Below are positions 1 through 7,672 of a stretch of DNA of 48,288 nucleotides, piece after piece. The stretch spans positions 1 to 48,288 of the forward strand of contig JABWBP010000056.1 in assembly GCA_013360445.1 (NCBI GenBank), read 5' to 3'. The notes under the pieces were generated by a model that was given only the letters and a program-made list of their open reading frames with translations, searched no databases and was not told the DNA's origin. The stretch is from Calditrichaceae bacterium. Its GTDB lineage: Bacteria; Calditrichota; Calditrichia; RBG-13-44-9; J075. Position 1 is the first letter of the stretch. Every line of letters begins with the position of its first letter. The translations under genes were made by a program, and so were the position numbers.

Positions 1-30
1 AAATGATTCCCTTTTTTGTTTTCATCCAAC

Positions 31-100
31 ATCGTTGGGTTAGACCGTCCCGACTGGCCAGTCGGGAAGGTCGCGAGTTCGAGTCTCGTCGGCCCCGCTA
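31..100 (+). pseudogene. degenerate tRNA-like remnant
   Basis: The 3' portion reads like a tRNA. It has a T stem GCGAG/CTCGT (73-77 and 85-89) around the loop TTCGAGT, a typical AGGTC variable loop (68-72) and an acceptor-like CGGCCCC (90-96) followed by G. A D-arm-like stretch (GTTGGGTTAGAC) lies at 34-45. The middle is a perfect palindrome (48-67) that cannot form a 5-bp stem with a 7-base loop, so no anticodon can be assigned. No matching 5' acceptor strand (GGGGCCG) is present upstream, and the tail is GCTA rather than GCCA. I read it as a decayed or partial tRNA copy. The bases at 2-17 repeat those at 116-131, so the window may start inside the terminator of a similar upstream unit. Confidence 0.45.
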
Positions 101-132
101 AAAAAAGGGAATCGGAATGATTCCCTTTTTTT
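101..132. terminator. bidirectional intrinsic terminator
   Basis: Perfect 13-bp stem AAAAAAGGGAATC / GATTCCCTTTTTT with a 5-base loop, ending in seven T. It reads as a Rho-independent terminator in both directions. It serves the tRNA-like unit on the plus strand and the GH38 gene, whose stop lies 9 bases away, on the minus strand. Confidence 0.8.
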
Positions 133-140
133 CTTCCTCA

Positions 141-2585
141 TTACGATTCCCAAACCATTCCCACCTCCTTCCACCGTCCGGATTTCTCAACCCCCAGGGT
201 TTTGATCTCCAGCGGTTTCAAGGTAAGCATAATTTTCAGATCGGGTTGGTAAAATCGGATTTCCGCGGCGGTTTCCCGCCCGCCGGTCTCCTGCAACCGC
301 AGGATCAGCGCTTCCCCGTCATGGGAACGCTTGCAGGCCAGCAGGCGGATGTTCGAGGGGGTTATGGTCAGGAATTCTTTCCTGCCTTCGAATGAGGCGG
401 CAGAGGAAGCAGAATCAGCCTGGAACGAGCCCACCGGCAGGTGCGCCAGCGCCAGGGGCGGCGCATTCAGCCACTCCGCCAGCCCGGAAACCGTTTGCCG
501 TACGGTTTCCGCGTCCCCGGCGGTGACTAACAGGCGGATGTCGTGAACTCCCTGGTCCATGTATTTCCGGTAAGGATATTTCGCTAATTGTAGCCCTTGC
601 TCATGGCAATAAGCGGCGCTGCGCAATACCGACAGGCGGATTTCGCCGTCGAGAAAATCCAGCCCCTGCTGGCCGTTATTTACCACTGCCAGAGCGGTAT
701 CCCGGCCGTTGATTTGCCCGCGTACCAGGCACCAGCGCCCGTGAACGTGCTCCTGCCCATCCGCGGGGCGGGGGATGATTCCCCCGGGAACTTCACAGAG
801 AATTTCGCCGGTTTTGAAGCGCGTGGGAACGGCTAATTTCAGGCGCTTCTCTTTTTCGTTCCAGTGAATGCGGAGATGAAACTCCAGTACCGGCCAGCGG
901 GAGTAGGCGATGGTGTGAAAGACGATCCGGCTCTGCTGATAAGCGAATACCGCTTCGGTGATGGCGCGGATCGGCCCCTGCTGAAGCATTTGCCAACTGC
1001 CCGGCTCCAGCTCAAACTTTCCGATTACTTCCCGGTAACTCCATTGATCCGTGCCCCAGGCGTCGCCCGGATCGTTTACCACTAACGGTTGGAGCAACAG
1101 GCCGGCCAGGCATTGGCGGCTCTCCCCGGCTTCCAATTCCGAAATTAACCCGCTAACGGGGTCGAAGCGATGAGCTAATGCCGCTTCCGCTGCCTCATTG
1201 TTCCGTACCCCCTCGAACCGTTCGATGAAATAATTCGCCGCGCCCACCCCCGGTAAATCGGCGTAGAAGACCATCTTCCGCCGCCAGTCGTGGAAGGGCA
1301 GCAGCGCCTCCGGCTGCTCGGTTTGGGAGGGGATTTCGTTGCCCGCGGCATCGAAAACCCGCAGGCGCCACTGGCCGGTCCAGGGGGGGCGGTAATCGAA
1401 CATGCACTCCACTTCCACCGGCACGCGGGTGCAGGCCGGGTTGGCGTTCATCACCGTGACCGGAATGGCCGCCGGCCGCGCCGCTCCCCGGTTGAAGGCC
1501 ACGGCCGCGCCCAAACGCAGCCGCCGGATGTTCTCGGCTGCCCGGCCGTAAAGGTCAAGGGCATCCTGTTCCGCTGTTTCGGTGCAGGTGCCGGGCAAAA
1601 TATCATGGAAATCGTTGAAAAGGTGGTCGCGCCAGGTTTCCGCCAGCATTTCCCCGGGATACTCCGCGTCCTTCAGCCACCAGGCCGCAGCGCAAAGCGC
1701 CTCGGTTTGCACTAAGCGGTGCAGGCTTTTCTGCGCCCGGCGCTTGATCCGCGATAGCGAAGTGTAACACCCGGTGAATACCCGCTGCAACCCGCCCTCC
1801 ACCAACGGCGCGTTCTGCCCCGCCGCTTTCACCGCCTCGTAAAAGCGCTCCGGGGTGCTGTGAACGATCTCTACCCGGGTTTCCCGGCGGACGAAATCGT
1901 CGATTTTTGCCAGATCCTCCCGGGTCGCGCCCCCGCCGTGGTTGCCAAGGCCCCAAAAGACCGGCACGTCGCGGTTCAGCTTCAGGGCTAATTCCGTTCC
2001 TTCCCGCAGGCGCAGCTCGATGTTGTCGCGCTCGGTATGGTACAGTCCCACCGCAATTCGATAACCGAGCACCTCCGAGCCATCCACTCCCCGCCAGCGG
2101 TATAAATCCGCGGGCAGGATCAAATCCGGGTGCTGCGGGCGGAGATGCGCGTACATCTTGTAGCCGGTAAGATTGAGGATTTGAGGCAGCCCCCCGCTGT
2201 GCCCGAAGGAGTCGAAATTATAGGCCACCTTCGGCTCCGCCCCGAAAAATTCTTTGAAAAAGGTTCTCCCTTCCAAAATATGCCGGATCAGCGACTCCGC
2301 GCCGGGCAAATTCAGGTCCGGCTGAAGATGCCAGCCCCCGCTGATGAACCAGCGCCCTTCATCAACCAGCTTTTGGATTTCCCGGAACAGCGCCGGATCG
2401 TATTTCTGTACCCAGCGGTATAGAATCGCTTCATTGTGGTTGAAAATCAGTTGATCGTGCTCCCGGAGAATCTGCGCCGCGGTGCGAAAGGTGCTGAGGG
2501 CCTCCGCGCATCCTTCCTCCCAGCGCCACTGCCACACCGGGTCGAGATGGGCGTTGCAGATCAGGTGCAATCGGGGTTTGTTCAT
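141..2585 (-). CDS. glycoside hydrolase family 38 alpha-mannosidase
   Basis: A protein of about 814 residues whose N-terminus carries the GH38 signature ICNAHLDPVWQW, with the zinc-binding HxD at residues 13-15. FDSFGHS follows at 124-130, where Asp125 matches the family's catalytic nucleophile. The rest has the length and layout of cytosolic-type family members: a catalytic barrel-like domain, a three-helix region and a long beta-rich C-terminal half. It has no signal peptide, so it probably trims alpha-mannosides in the cytoplasm. The start chosen is the ATG at 2585, which has GAGG 8 bases upstream and begins directly at the conserved MNKPRLHLICN. An in-frame TTG further upstream is less likely. 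Downstream on the same strand as a symporter and a PhyH-like gene, it is probably part of their transcription unit. Family assignment is firm; the substrate is not known. Confidence 0.9.
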   Translation of the reverse strand: MNKPRLHLICNAHLDPVWQWRWEEGCAEALSTFRTAAQILREHDQLIFNHNEAILYRWVQKYDPALFREIQKLVDEGRWFISGGWHLQPDLNLPGAESLIRHILEGRTFFKEFFGAEPKVAYNFDSFGHSGGLPQILNLTGYKMYAHLRPQHPDLILPADLYRWRGVDGSEVLGYRIAVGLYHTERDNIELRLREGTELALKLNRDVPVFWGLGNHGGGATREDLAKIDDFVRRETRVEIVHSTPERFYEAVKAAGQNAPLVEGGLQRVFTGCYTSLSRIKRRAQKSLHRLVQTEALCAAAWWLKDAEYPGEMLAETWRDHLFNDFHDILPGTCTETAEQDALDLYGRAAENIRRLRLGAAVAFNRGAARPAAIPVTVMNANPACTRVPVEVECMFDYRPPWTGQWRLRVFDAAGNEIPSQTEQPEALLPFHDWRRKMVFYADLPGVGAANYFIERFEGVRNNEAAEAALAHRFDPVSGLISELEAGESRQCLAGLLLQPLVVNDPGDAWGTDQWSYREVIGKFELEPGSWQMLQQGPIRAITEAVFAYQQSRIVFHTIAYSRWPVLEFHLRIHWNEKEKRLKLAVPTRFKTGEILCEVPGGIIPRPADGQEHVHGRWCLVRGQINGRDTALAVVNNGQQGLDFLDGEIRLSVLRSAAYCHEQGLQLAKYPYRKYMDQGVHDIRLLVTAGDAETVRQTVSGLAEWLNAPPLALAHLPVGSFQADSASSAASFEGRKEFLTITPSNIRLLACKRSHDGEALILRLQETGGRETAAEIRFYQPDLKIMLTLKPLEIKTLGVEKSGRWKEVGMVWES

Positions 2586-2616
2586 GGTAGGCCTCGGACT
2601 ATTCGTCGAACGTAGC

Positions 2617-2760
2617 AAAGTGTTTGGGTGTTTCCCAAAGGGATGGCTTCGCCACAGGTGTTTTAGTGTTTTGGTTTCATGTTACGAGTTACGAGTTTCG
2701 AGCTTTGAGTTTGTTGGGATATAGTGATTCGCTGCCAGACTCCAAACACTAAAACACTAT
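2617..2760. repeat. GTGTTTTAGTG word repeat with inverted arms
   Basis: Gap between the symporter and mannosidase genes. The left arm GTGTTTTAGTGTTTTGG (2658-2674) pairs with CCAAACACTAAAACAC (2742-2757). Between them are tandem variants of GTTACGAG (about 2680-2705). The right arm ends exactly in the TAG stop of the symporter gene, so the mRNA 3' end would fold into a long hairpin. The same word family recurs at 31711-31762. Confidence 0.75.
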
Positions 2761-4520
2761 ACCTCATCCTTTCCCGGCAAATTTTTATACCAGGTAAAAT
2801 AAAGCACCCCGCCTAACACGATGACGATTCCCAGCCAGGTATAAAATCCGTTCCAGTCGCGCAGGAACAGGTAAAAAGGAATCAGCGCCAGGGAGAACTG
2901 GAATCCCATGGTGATGAAGCCGTTCAGGGCGTCAAACTCAGGGATGCGGTCGTTTTCCGCCACCAGCCCGCGTTTCACTGCTTCCCGCTTCACCGGGCCC
3001 CAAAAACCAAACGGGCGAACCCGGGAATAAAATTTCACCAGGATGCCCATCTCCGGGGGTGGGGTAATCCAACCGATGATCACCGTTGCCAGGAAACAGA
3101 ATAGGATATCCACCGCTAAAGTGGCGCTGATCGGCCAGCCCGGGAAGAGAATTTTTTGCAGCGCGACCACCAGCGCGGAGGCGGCCATGCTCCAGACGAA
3201 CGCCCGGGCGCTGAAGCGCCACCAGTGCCAGCGCATGGTCGCGGGAACCAGGATCATGGTCACCACCACGAAAATCATGGTCTCCCAAATGGAAATGACG
3301 TGGGTGAAGGAGAGGCTGAAGGTGAATCCCAGGAGCAATGCGACCACGGAAGCGGCCTGCCCCGCCCGCACCAACTGCTTCTGGGAGAGGTTTTTGGCAA
3401 AATAGCGCTTCAGAAAGTCATTGACCACTACGGAGCTGGTTACGTTGATCATCGCGTCGAGGGTGGACATCAGCGCGGCCAGCAGCACCGCCATGAACAT
3501 GCCCCGCATTCCCACGGGGAGATTGGTCAGCACCAGGGGCATGATTTTCTCCGCGTCGAATCCCGCCCTTGCGCCGAGGTAGTAAATTCCTAACATCAGA
3601 AACGCGCAGCCGATGATCCAGCGCAGGGTGTAGCCGACCGTCCACAACCCCCCGGCCAGCGCGGCGTCGCGGGAACTGCGGGCGGTAAGGAAAAACTGGA
3701 AATCCCACACGTTCGGCCCCGCCAGGATGCGGAAGATCACCCAGGAGAATCCCGCTAACAACACCGGCCCGAAGAAATAAAAATGCGCGTAACTGGCCGG
3801 GGTGGTTTGCAGAAAGCCGTCCCAGAGACGCCAGGTGAGGTTCAGGGAGCTCCAATCCCCCGGTTGGGCAGCCGCCAGCCCCGCGGTATCGGGGTTCTGG
3901 AATACCATGATTCCCAGCACTACTGCGCCCACCGCGATCAGAACGGTTTGCAGGATGTCGGTGATGATTACTCCGAAGAAACCGCCTAAGGTCACGTAAA
4001 TTCCCACTACCGAAAACACCAGCAACGTCGCCCCCCAGCGCGGCAGGGGCAGGAATTCCTCCGCAAATTTGCCGATGCCCACCGCGATGTACATCAGGTT
4101 GAAGATCATCAGGATCAGCAGGAACACCGCCGCGGCGATGCGTGCGGCTTCGGCGTCGCGGCCATCCCCGTAGCGGGTCTGGTTCCACTCCGCGAAGGTC
4201 ATCACCCCGGAGCGGCGAATCCACTTCGCCTGGAAGGCCATGTAAAAACAGATGATGAACCAGCCCCAGAAGACGTGGGTCATCCAGACCGATTTCAATC
4301 CCAAATAATAGAGCGCCCCCACCATGGCCATGGTGCCGCCGATGTCGATGTAGCTGGAGCATCCCGCCAGCCCCAAAATCCACCAGGGAACGTTCCGCCC
4401 GGCTAAGTAATAGCTGTCCAGGTGCGCGGTGGCGCGCCGCTGCACCCAAAAGCCGATCAGCGCCACTAACAGCAGGTATGCGCCGATCAACACCACGTCG
4501 ATCCAGTGGAGGTTTTTCAT
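2757..4520 (-). CDS. sodium:solute symporter (SSS family)
   Basis: A membrane protein of about 587 residues with some 13 hydrophobic segments. It opens with a segment like the first SSS helix (WIDVVLIGAYLLLVALIGFW) and the downstream charged RRATAHLDSYYLAGR, typical of the solute:Na+ symporter family (LeuT-like fold). It should couple sodium entry to uptake of a small organic solute such as a sugar or organic acid. The start at 4520 is the ATG of MKNLHWID; upstream in-frame codons would add sequence encoded by a repeat array. It lies between the mannosidase and a PhyH-like gene on the same strand, which suggests it imports the substrate they act on. The solute cannot be named from sequence. 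Confidence 0.88.
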   Translation of the reverse strand: MKNLHWIDVVLIGAYLLLVALIGFWVQRRATAHLDSYYLAGRNVPWWILGLAGCSSYIDIGGTMAMVGALYYLGLKSVWMTHVFWGWFIICFYMAFQAKWIRRSGVMTFAEWNQTRYGDGRDAEAARIAAAVFLLILMIFNLMYIAVGIGKFAEEFLPLPRWGATLLVFSVVGIYVTLGGFFGVIITDILQTVLIAVGAVVLGIMVFQNPDTAGLAAAQPGDWSSLNLTWRLWDGFLQTTPASYAHFYFFGPVLLAGFSWVIFRILAGPNVWDFQFFLTARSSRDAALAGGLWTVGYTLRWIIGCAFLMLGIYYLGARAGFDAEKIMPLVLTNLPVGMRGMFMAVLLAALMSTLDAMINVTSSVVVNDFLKRYFAKNLSQKQLVRAGQAASVVALLLGFTFSLSFTHVISIWETMIFVVVTMILVPATMRWHWWRFSARAFVWSMAASALVVALQKILFPGWPISATLAVDILFCFLATVIIGWITPPPEMGILVKFYSRVRPFGFWGPVKREAVKRGLVAENDRIPEFDALNGFITMGFQFSLALIPFYLFLRDWNGFYTWLGIVIVLGGVLYFTWYKNLPGKDEV

Positions 4521-4550
4521 AGGGAATTCCCCGGGTTTGGGGTTGAAAAA

Positions 4551-4650
4551 ATGCGTGATGCGTAAAACGTGAAACGTAAACTTCACGAGTATTACGTTTT
4601 ACGCATTACGTTTTACGAGTCACGTTTCACGCATCACGTTTCACGCTTCA
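4551..4650. repeat. ACGTTTTACGCATTACG word repeat with inverted arms
   Basis: About 100 bases of degenerate copies of ATGCGTAAAACGTGAA in the left half and their reverse complements (TTCACGTTTTACGCAT) in the right half, able to fold on itself. It fills the gap between the PhyH-like stop (TGA at 4641-4643, inside the array) and the symporter start. The same word family recurs at 22863-22906 and 36036-36112. Confidence 0.8.
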
Positions 4651-5441
4651 CCCATCCACTCCTCGGAATCGCGGAAACGAAAATGTTTCCCCTCCACGTA
4701 GCGCGGATAGGGGCGGTAGCTGTTGATTCCCGGCCGGGGGTTCCCGCGCAGCAGAAAAACGGTCGGCCAGGATGCTTCGGTAACCCGGGTGGTGGTGGGA
4801 ATGTAGCGAATGGTCAGCGCCCGCCGCCATTTCTCGGAAGTGTTGGGATTGGAACCGTGAATCACATTGGGATGATGAATGGAAACGTCCCCGGCTTTGA
4901 GAATGATATCCACCGCGCGGGATTCTTCCACCAGCGCCTCATCCATGCCCGATTCCAGCACGTTGGGCAGGTCCTGCCGCTCCTGCAACGCCTGTAAATC
5001 GAGGTGTTGGGTTGCTGGTATCACCCTCATGCAGCCGTTTTCCGGGGTGGAATCATCCACGGCGATCCACAACGTCACAACTTGCATGGGCTCCAGGGGC
5101 CAATAGCTGCCGTCCTGGTGCCAGAGCACGCTCTGCCCGTCGCGGGGCGGCTTGCAGATGTAATGGGAGGCGAACAGCGCAATATCCGGCCCGAGGAACT
5201 GCTCCGCCACGTCCAACAGGCGCTTATCCCGCACCACCCGCACCCAGAAGGGGTCGTCCACCATCAGGGTGTGGTGCAACTGCTCCGGTCGGGTTCCGGG
5301 ATGGTTTTTCAGCAGCCAGGCGATGTGCTCGCGCATTTCCGCGATCAATCCGGCATCGAGAACTTCCCGAACGATCACGTAGCCTTCCCGGTCATATTGC
5401 TCTTTAATGCCCTTCAGGCTATTTTTCCAGCCGGTATTCAT
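4641..5441 (-). CDS. phytanoyl-CoA dioxygenase (PhyH) family enzyme
   Basis: A protein of about 266 residues with the Fe(II)/2-oxoglutarate oxygenase facial triad. WHQDGSYW gives His108 and Asp110, PNVIHG gives His195, and EKWRRALTIRY supplies the 2-oxoglutarate-binding Arg (206 or 207). Family members hydroxylate diverse small molecules, not only phytanoyl-CoA, using O2 and 2-oxoglutarate. The start at 5441 has a clean GGAG 9 bases upstream; an earlier in-frame ATG has no such site. It is the first gene of the minus-strand arm of a divergent cluster and probably oxidises a substrate brought in by the symporter downstream. Family is firm, substrate unknown. Confidence 0.88.
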   Translation of the reverse strand: MNTGWKNSLKGIKEQYDREGYVIVREVLDAGLIAEMREHIAWLLKNHPGTRPEQLHHTLMVDDPFWVRVVRDKRLLDVAEQFLGPDIALFASHYICKPPRDGQSVLWHQDGSYWPLEPMQVVTLWIAVDDSTPENGCMRVIPATQHLDLQALQERQDLPNVLESGMDEALVEESRAVDIILKAGDVSIHHPNVIHGSNPNTSEKWRRALTIRYIPTTTRVTEASWPTVFLLRGNPRPGINSYRPYPRYVEGKHFRFRDSEEWMGEA

Positions 5442-5481
5442 AAAGATATTCTCCTTGAAACAGGCGTCCCATAATTTTAAA

Positions 5482-5510
5482 TTGTTAACGGTAACATAAA
5501 CCAATATACA
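5482..5510 (+). promoter_or_regulatory. sigma70-type promoter for the corrinoid gene
   Basis: -35 TTGTTA (5482-5487), 17-base spacer, -10 TATACA (5505-5510), about 57 bases ahead of the corrinoid-protein start. It overlaps the operator. Confidence 0.5.
5483..5496. promoter_or_regulatory. LacI-type palindromic operator
   Basis: TGTTAACGGTAACA is a 14-bp imperfect palindrome (TGTTAxCGxTAACA) with a central CG, the usual layout of LacI/GalR-family operators. It overlaps the predicted start point of the leftward promoter and the -35 box of the rightward one, so one bound repressor would block both. No LacI-family gene is in the window. Confidence 0.5.
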
Positions 5511-5530
5511 ACATTTGGAATTTATGTCAA
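5503..5530 (-). promoter_or_regulatory. sigma70-type promoter for the phyH-symporter-mannosidase arm
   Basis: Read on the minus strand: -35 TTGACA (5525-5530), 16-base spacer, -10 TATATT (5503-5508). The start point should fall near 5496, inside the operator. The -35 box matches the consensus perfectly. Confidence 0.65.
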
Positions 5531-5567
5531 ATGCCGGGCCATCAAAAAACGTAAACCGGTCGCCGCG

Positions 5568-6239
5568 ATGAATGAACTATTAGAAAAAATCACCCTGTGC
5601 ATCGAACGGGGTAAAGCGGATTTGAATTCCCCTTTTCCCGCCGATATGCAGGGGCAGGTAGGCGCCGCCGAACTGACCCAAAGAGCGCTGCAACAAGGAA
5701 TTTCCCCCAACCGGGTGCTTGGCGAAGCTTTGATCACCGGAATGCACCGGGTGGGGGAAAAATTCAGCCGCGGGGAAGCTTTTGTGCCGGATTTGCTGAT
5801 CGCCGCTAAAGCCATGAACGCGGCCATGGCGCATATCAAACCGTTTTTTGAAACCGGGGAGGTGCGGCGCAAGGGAACTTTCGTCATCGGCACGGTGGCG
5901 GGGGATCTGCATGACATCGGAAAGAACATTGTGCGCATGGTGTTGGAAGGAAACGGCTGGGAAGTCATCGACCTGGGGATCAATGTTTCCGGGGAGAAAT
6001 TCCTGAACGCGATCGAGCAGCACCCCGGCTGCATGGTGGGAATGAGCTCGCTGCTGACCACCACCATGGCCGGCATGGAAAAAACCGTTGCGGAGATCAA
6101 AGCAAAGCATCCCGGAATACGGATATTTATCGGCGGCGCGCCGGTCACGAAAAAATTCAGCGACAAAATCGGGGCGGATGGGTATTTTCCCGATCCCCAG
6201 GGGCTGGTGGAGCACCTGGAACGGATTCACCCTCGTTGA
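5568..6239 (+). CDS. corrinoid (cobalamin-binding) methyl-carrier protein
   Basis: A 223-residue protein with the two-domain layout of MtaC/MtbC-type carriers. An N-terminal four-helix cap (about 1-95) is followed by a Rossmann-like B12 domain containing GDLHDIGKNIV, where Asp113-x-His115-x-x-Gly118 gives the lower axial cobalt ligand His115. Later glycines (GMSSLLTTTM, IGGAP) fit the rest of the B12 site. Such proteins accept a methyl group from one methyltransferase and hand it to another. The partner is probably the UroD-fold protein encoded 59 bases downstream. It is the first gene of the rightward arm of the divergent promoter. Confidence 0.9.
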   Translation: MNELLEKITLCIERGKADLNSPFPADMQGQVGAAELTQRALQQGISPNRVLGEALITGMHRVGEKFSRGEAFVPDLLIAAKAMNAAMAHIKPFFETGEVRRKGTFVIGTVAGDLHDIGKNIVRMVLEGNGWEVIDLGINVSGEKFLNAIEQHPGCMVGMSSLLTTTMAGMEKTVAEIKAKHPGIRIFIGGAPVTKKFSDKIGADGYFPDPQGLVEHLERIHPR

Positions 6240-6298
6240 GAGAAAATTATCAATACTGTGAACCGGAGAGTGGGGGAAACGGAGAAGAGGCAACCCTA

Positions 6299-7471
6299 AT
6301 GATGATGACCGCCAAAGAACGTTTTTTAGCAGCGCTGGAGCGCAAAGTCCCGGATCGCCTGCCGGCAACCACCCACCACGTGATGCCCTACTTTCTGAAA
6401 AAGTACCTGAATGGCATCTCTTGCGAGGAGTTCTTCGACCGTTTCGGCCTCGACCCTATCGATTGGGTGGTGGCGCAGAAACCGGATGAATCCAAAGGGG
6501 ATTTCTTTGATCCCACCCAGGGAGAACCGGGCTTTTTGGAGCCGCGCCGGGTGTGTTCCGAGAACTGGCGCATCCGCTGGGAAGAGATTCCCGGCCAGGA
6601 GTACCGAACCGTGCGTTATCACTTCATTACCCCGGAAAAAACCCTCGGCATGGTTTTGCAAAGCAACGATTACACCACCTGGGTTTCGGAGCGCCCCATC
6701 AAAGAGAAATCCGATATCGACATTCTGGCAAAATACCTTCCCGCGCCGCTTTGCGACGCAGCGGAGGTGAACCGCCGGGCGGAAGCTTACGGCCAGCGGG
6801 GATTGATCCGCGGGTTCATCATCGGGTTCGACGTGTACGGGCAGGCGGGGTGCTGGCAGGACGCCGCGGTGCTCTTCGGCATCGAAAATTTGATTATGGA
6901 AACCTTTTACGACCCGGATTGGGTGCACATCTTCCTGAAAATCCTCTTCGAGCGGAAGAAAATTTACGTGCAATCCCTTCGCGGGGCGAAATTCGACGTG
7001 GTGGAGCACGGCGGCGGCGACGCCTCCTCCACCATCATCTCCCCCCAGATTTTCCAGGACTTTGTCGCCCCGTACGATGCGGAACTGACCGAACTGGCCC
7101 ACCAGGCGGGGCAACGGGTGGTCTATCACACCTGCGGGGGCATGATGCCCATTCTGGAAAAAGTCGCCGAATTGAAAATCGACGCCATGGAAACCTTCAC
7201 TCCCCCGGGCATGGGCGGGGACGCAAAGTTAAAGGAGGCCAAAAAGCGCATCGGCGAGCGGGTTTGTATGATCGGGGGATTCGATCAGTTCCATTTTTTC
7301 AATGAGTGCAGCCCCGCGGAAACCCGCAAAGAAGTGCGGCGCTGTTTTGCGGAAGCGGGGGAGGGGGGAGGCTACATTCTTTCCCCTTCAGATCACTTCT
7401 TCGATGCGGATTTAAGCCTCTTACAGGCTTTTGCGGATGAAGCCCGGCAGTGCCGGTATGCGCGCGGTTAA
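6299..7471 (+). CDS. UroD-fold methyltransferase-like protein (MtaA/CmuA superfamily)
   Basis: A protein of about 390 residues of the uroporphyrinogen decarboxylase superfamily. It lacks the N-terminal RQAGR-type motif of true HemE. It keeps the HxC pair (VVYHTCGG) that binds zinc in corrinoid methyltransferases, and a late GGYILSPSD segment where the third ligand would be expected but no Cys is present. Together with the adjacent corrinoid carrier this points to methyl transfer rather than haem synthesis. The start is the ATG at 6299 with GAGG upstream; an in-frame codon overlapping the previous stop has no ribosome site. Its methyl donor and acceptor are unknown. Confidence 0.8.
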   Translation: MMMTAKERFLAALERKVPDRLPATTHHVMPYFLKKYLNGISCEEFFDRFGLDPIDWVVAQKPDESKGDFFDPTQGEPGFLEPRRVCSENWRIRWEEIPGQEYRTVRYHFITPEKTLGMVLQSNDYTTWVSERPIKEKSDIDILAKYLPAPLCDAAEVNRRAEAYGQRGLIRGFIIGFDVYGQAGCWQDAAVLFGIENLIMETFYDPDWVHIFLKILFERKKIYVQSLRGAKFDVVEHGGGDASSTIISPQIFQDFVAPYDAELTELAHQAGQRVVYHTCGGMMPILEKVAELKIDAMETFTPPGMGGDAKLKEAKKRIGERVCMIGGFDQFHFFNECSPAETRKEVRRCFAEAGEGGGYILSPSDHFFDADLSLLQAFADEARQCRYARG

Positions 7472-7486
7472 ATTGCTAAATAGTTA

Positions 7487-7583
7487 AATGGCCGGATGGC
7501 TGAACGGTTAGACAGCCTTATCCTCCAACCCTCCAACCAACCATCCAACCATTCAACCATTCAACCATCCAACCACTGAATCA
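7487..7583. repeat. CAACCATTCAACC heptamer-type array
   Basis: Runs of CCAACCATCCAACCATTCAA-like words (about 7520-7580), preceded by their complement-like GGATGGCTGAACGGTT (7495-7510), so the gap can fold. It sits 16 bases after the methyltransferase stop and before the next gene's promoter. Confidence 0.65.
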
Positions 7584-7603
7584 TCCCCCGTCCAAAGAAT
7601 TAG

Positions 7604-7632
7604 TTGTCTATTTCCGGAATAAATCTTAAAAT
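7604..7632 (+). promoter_or_regulatory. sigma70-type promoter for the PLP lyase gene
   Basis: -35 TTGTCT (7604-7609), 17-base spacer, -10 TAAAAT (7627-7632), 41 bases before the start codon. It separates this gene from the cluster upstream. Confidence 0.55.
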
Positions 7633-7672
7633 GGAATAACTCAAAATACAAATTCAATCGTTGGAGGAAAGC

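Noticed and set aside
1290-1715. Plus-strand ORFs opposite the mannosidase gene, and similar long antisense ORFs elsewhere (for example 27847-29259 minus)
   Set aside because: They are opposite-strand shadows of well-supported genes in GC-rich DNA, without ribosome sites or family features.
6299-7471. Naming this gene hemE
   Set aside because: The N-terminal motifs of true uroporphyrinogen decarboxylase are missing, and the corrinoid carrier next door points to methyl transfer.
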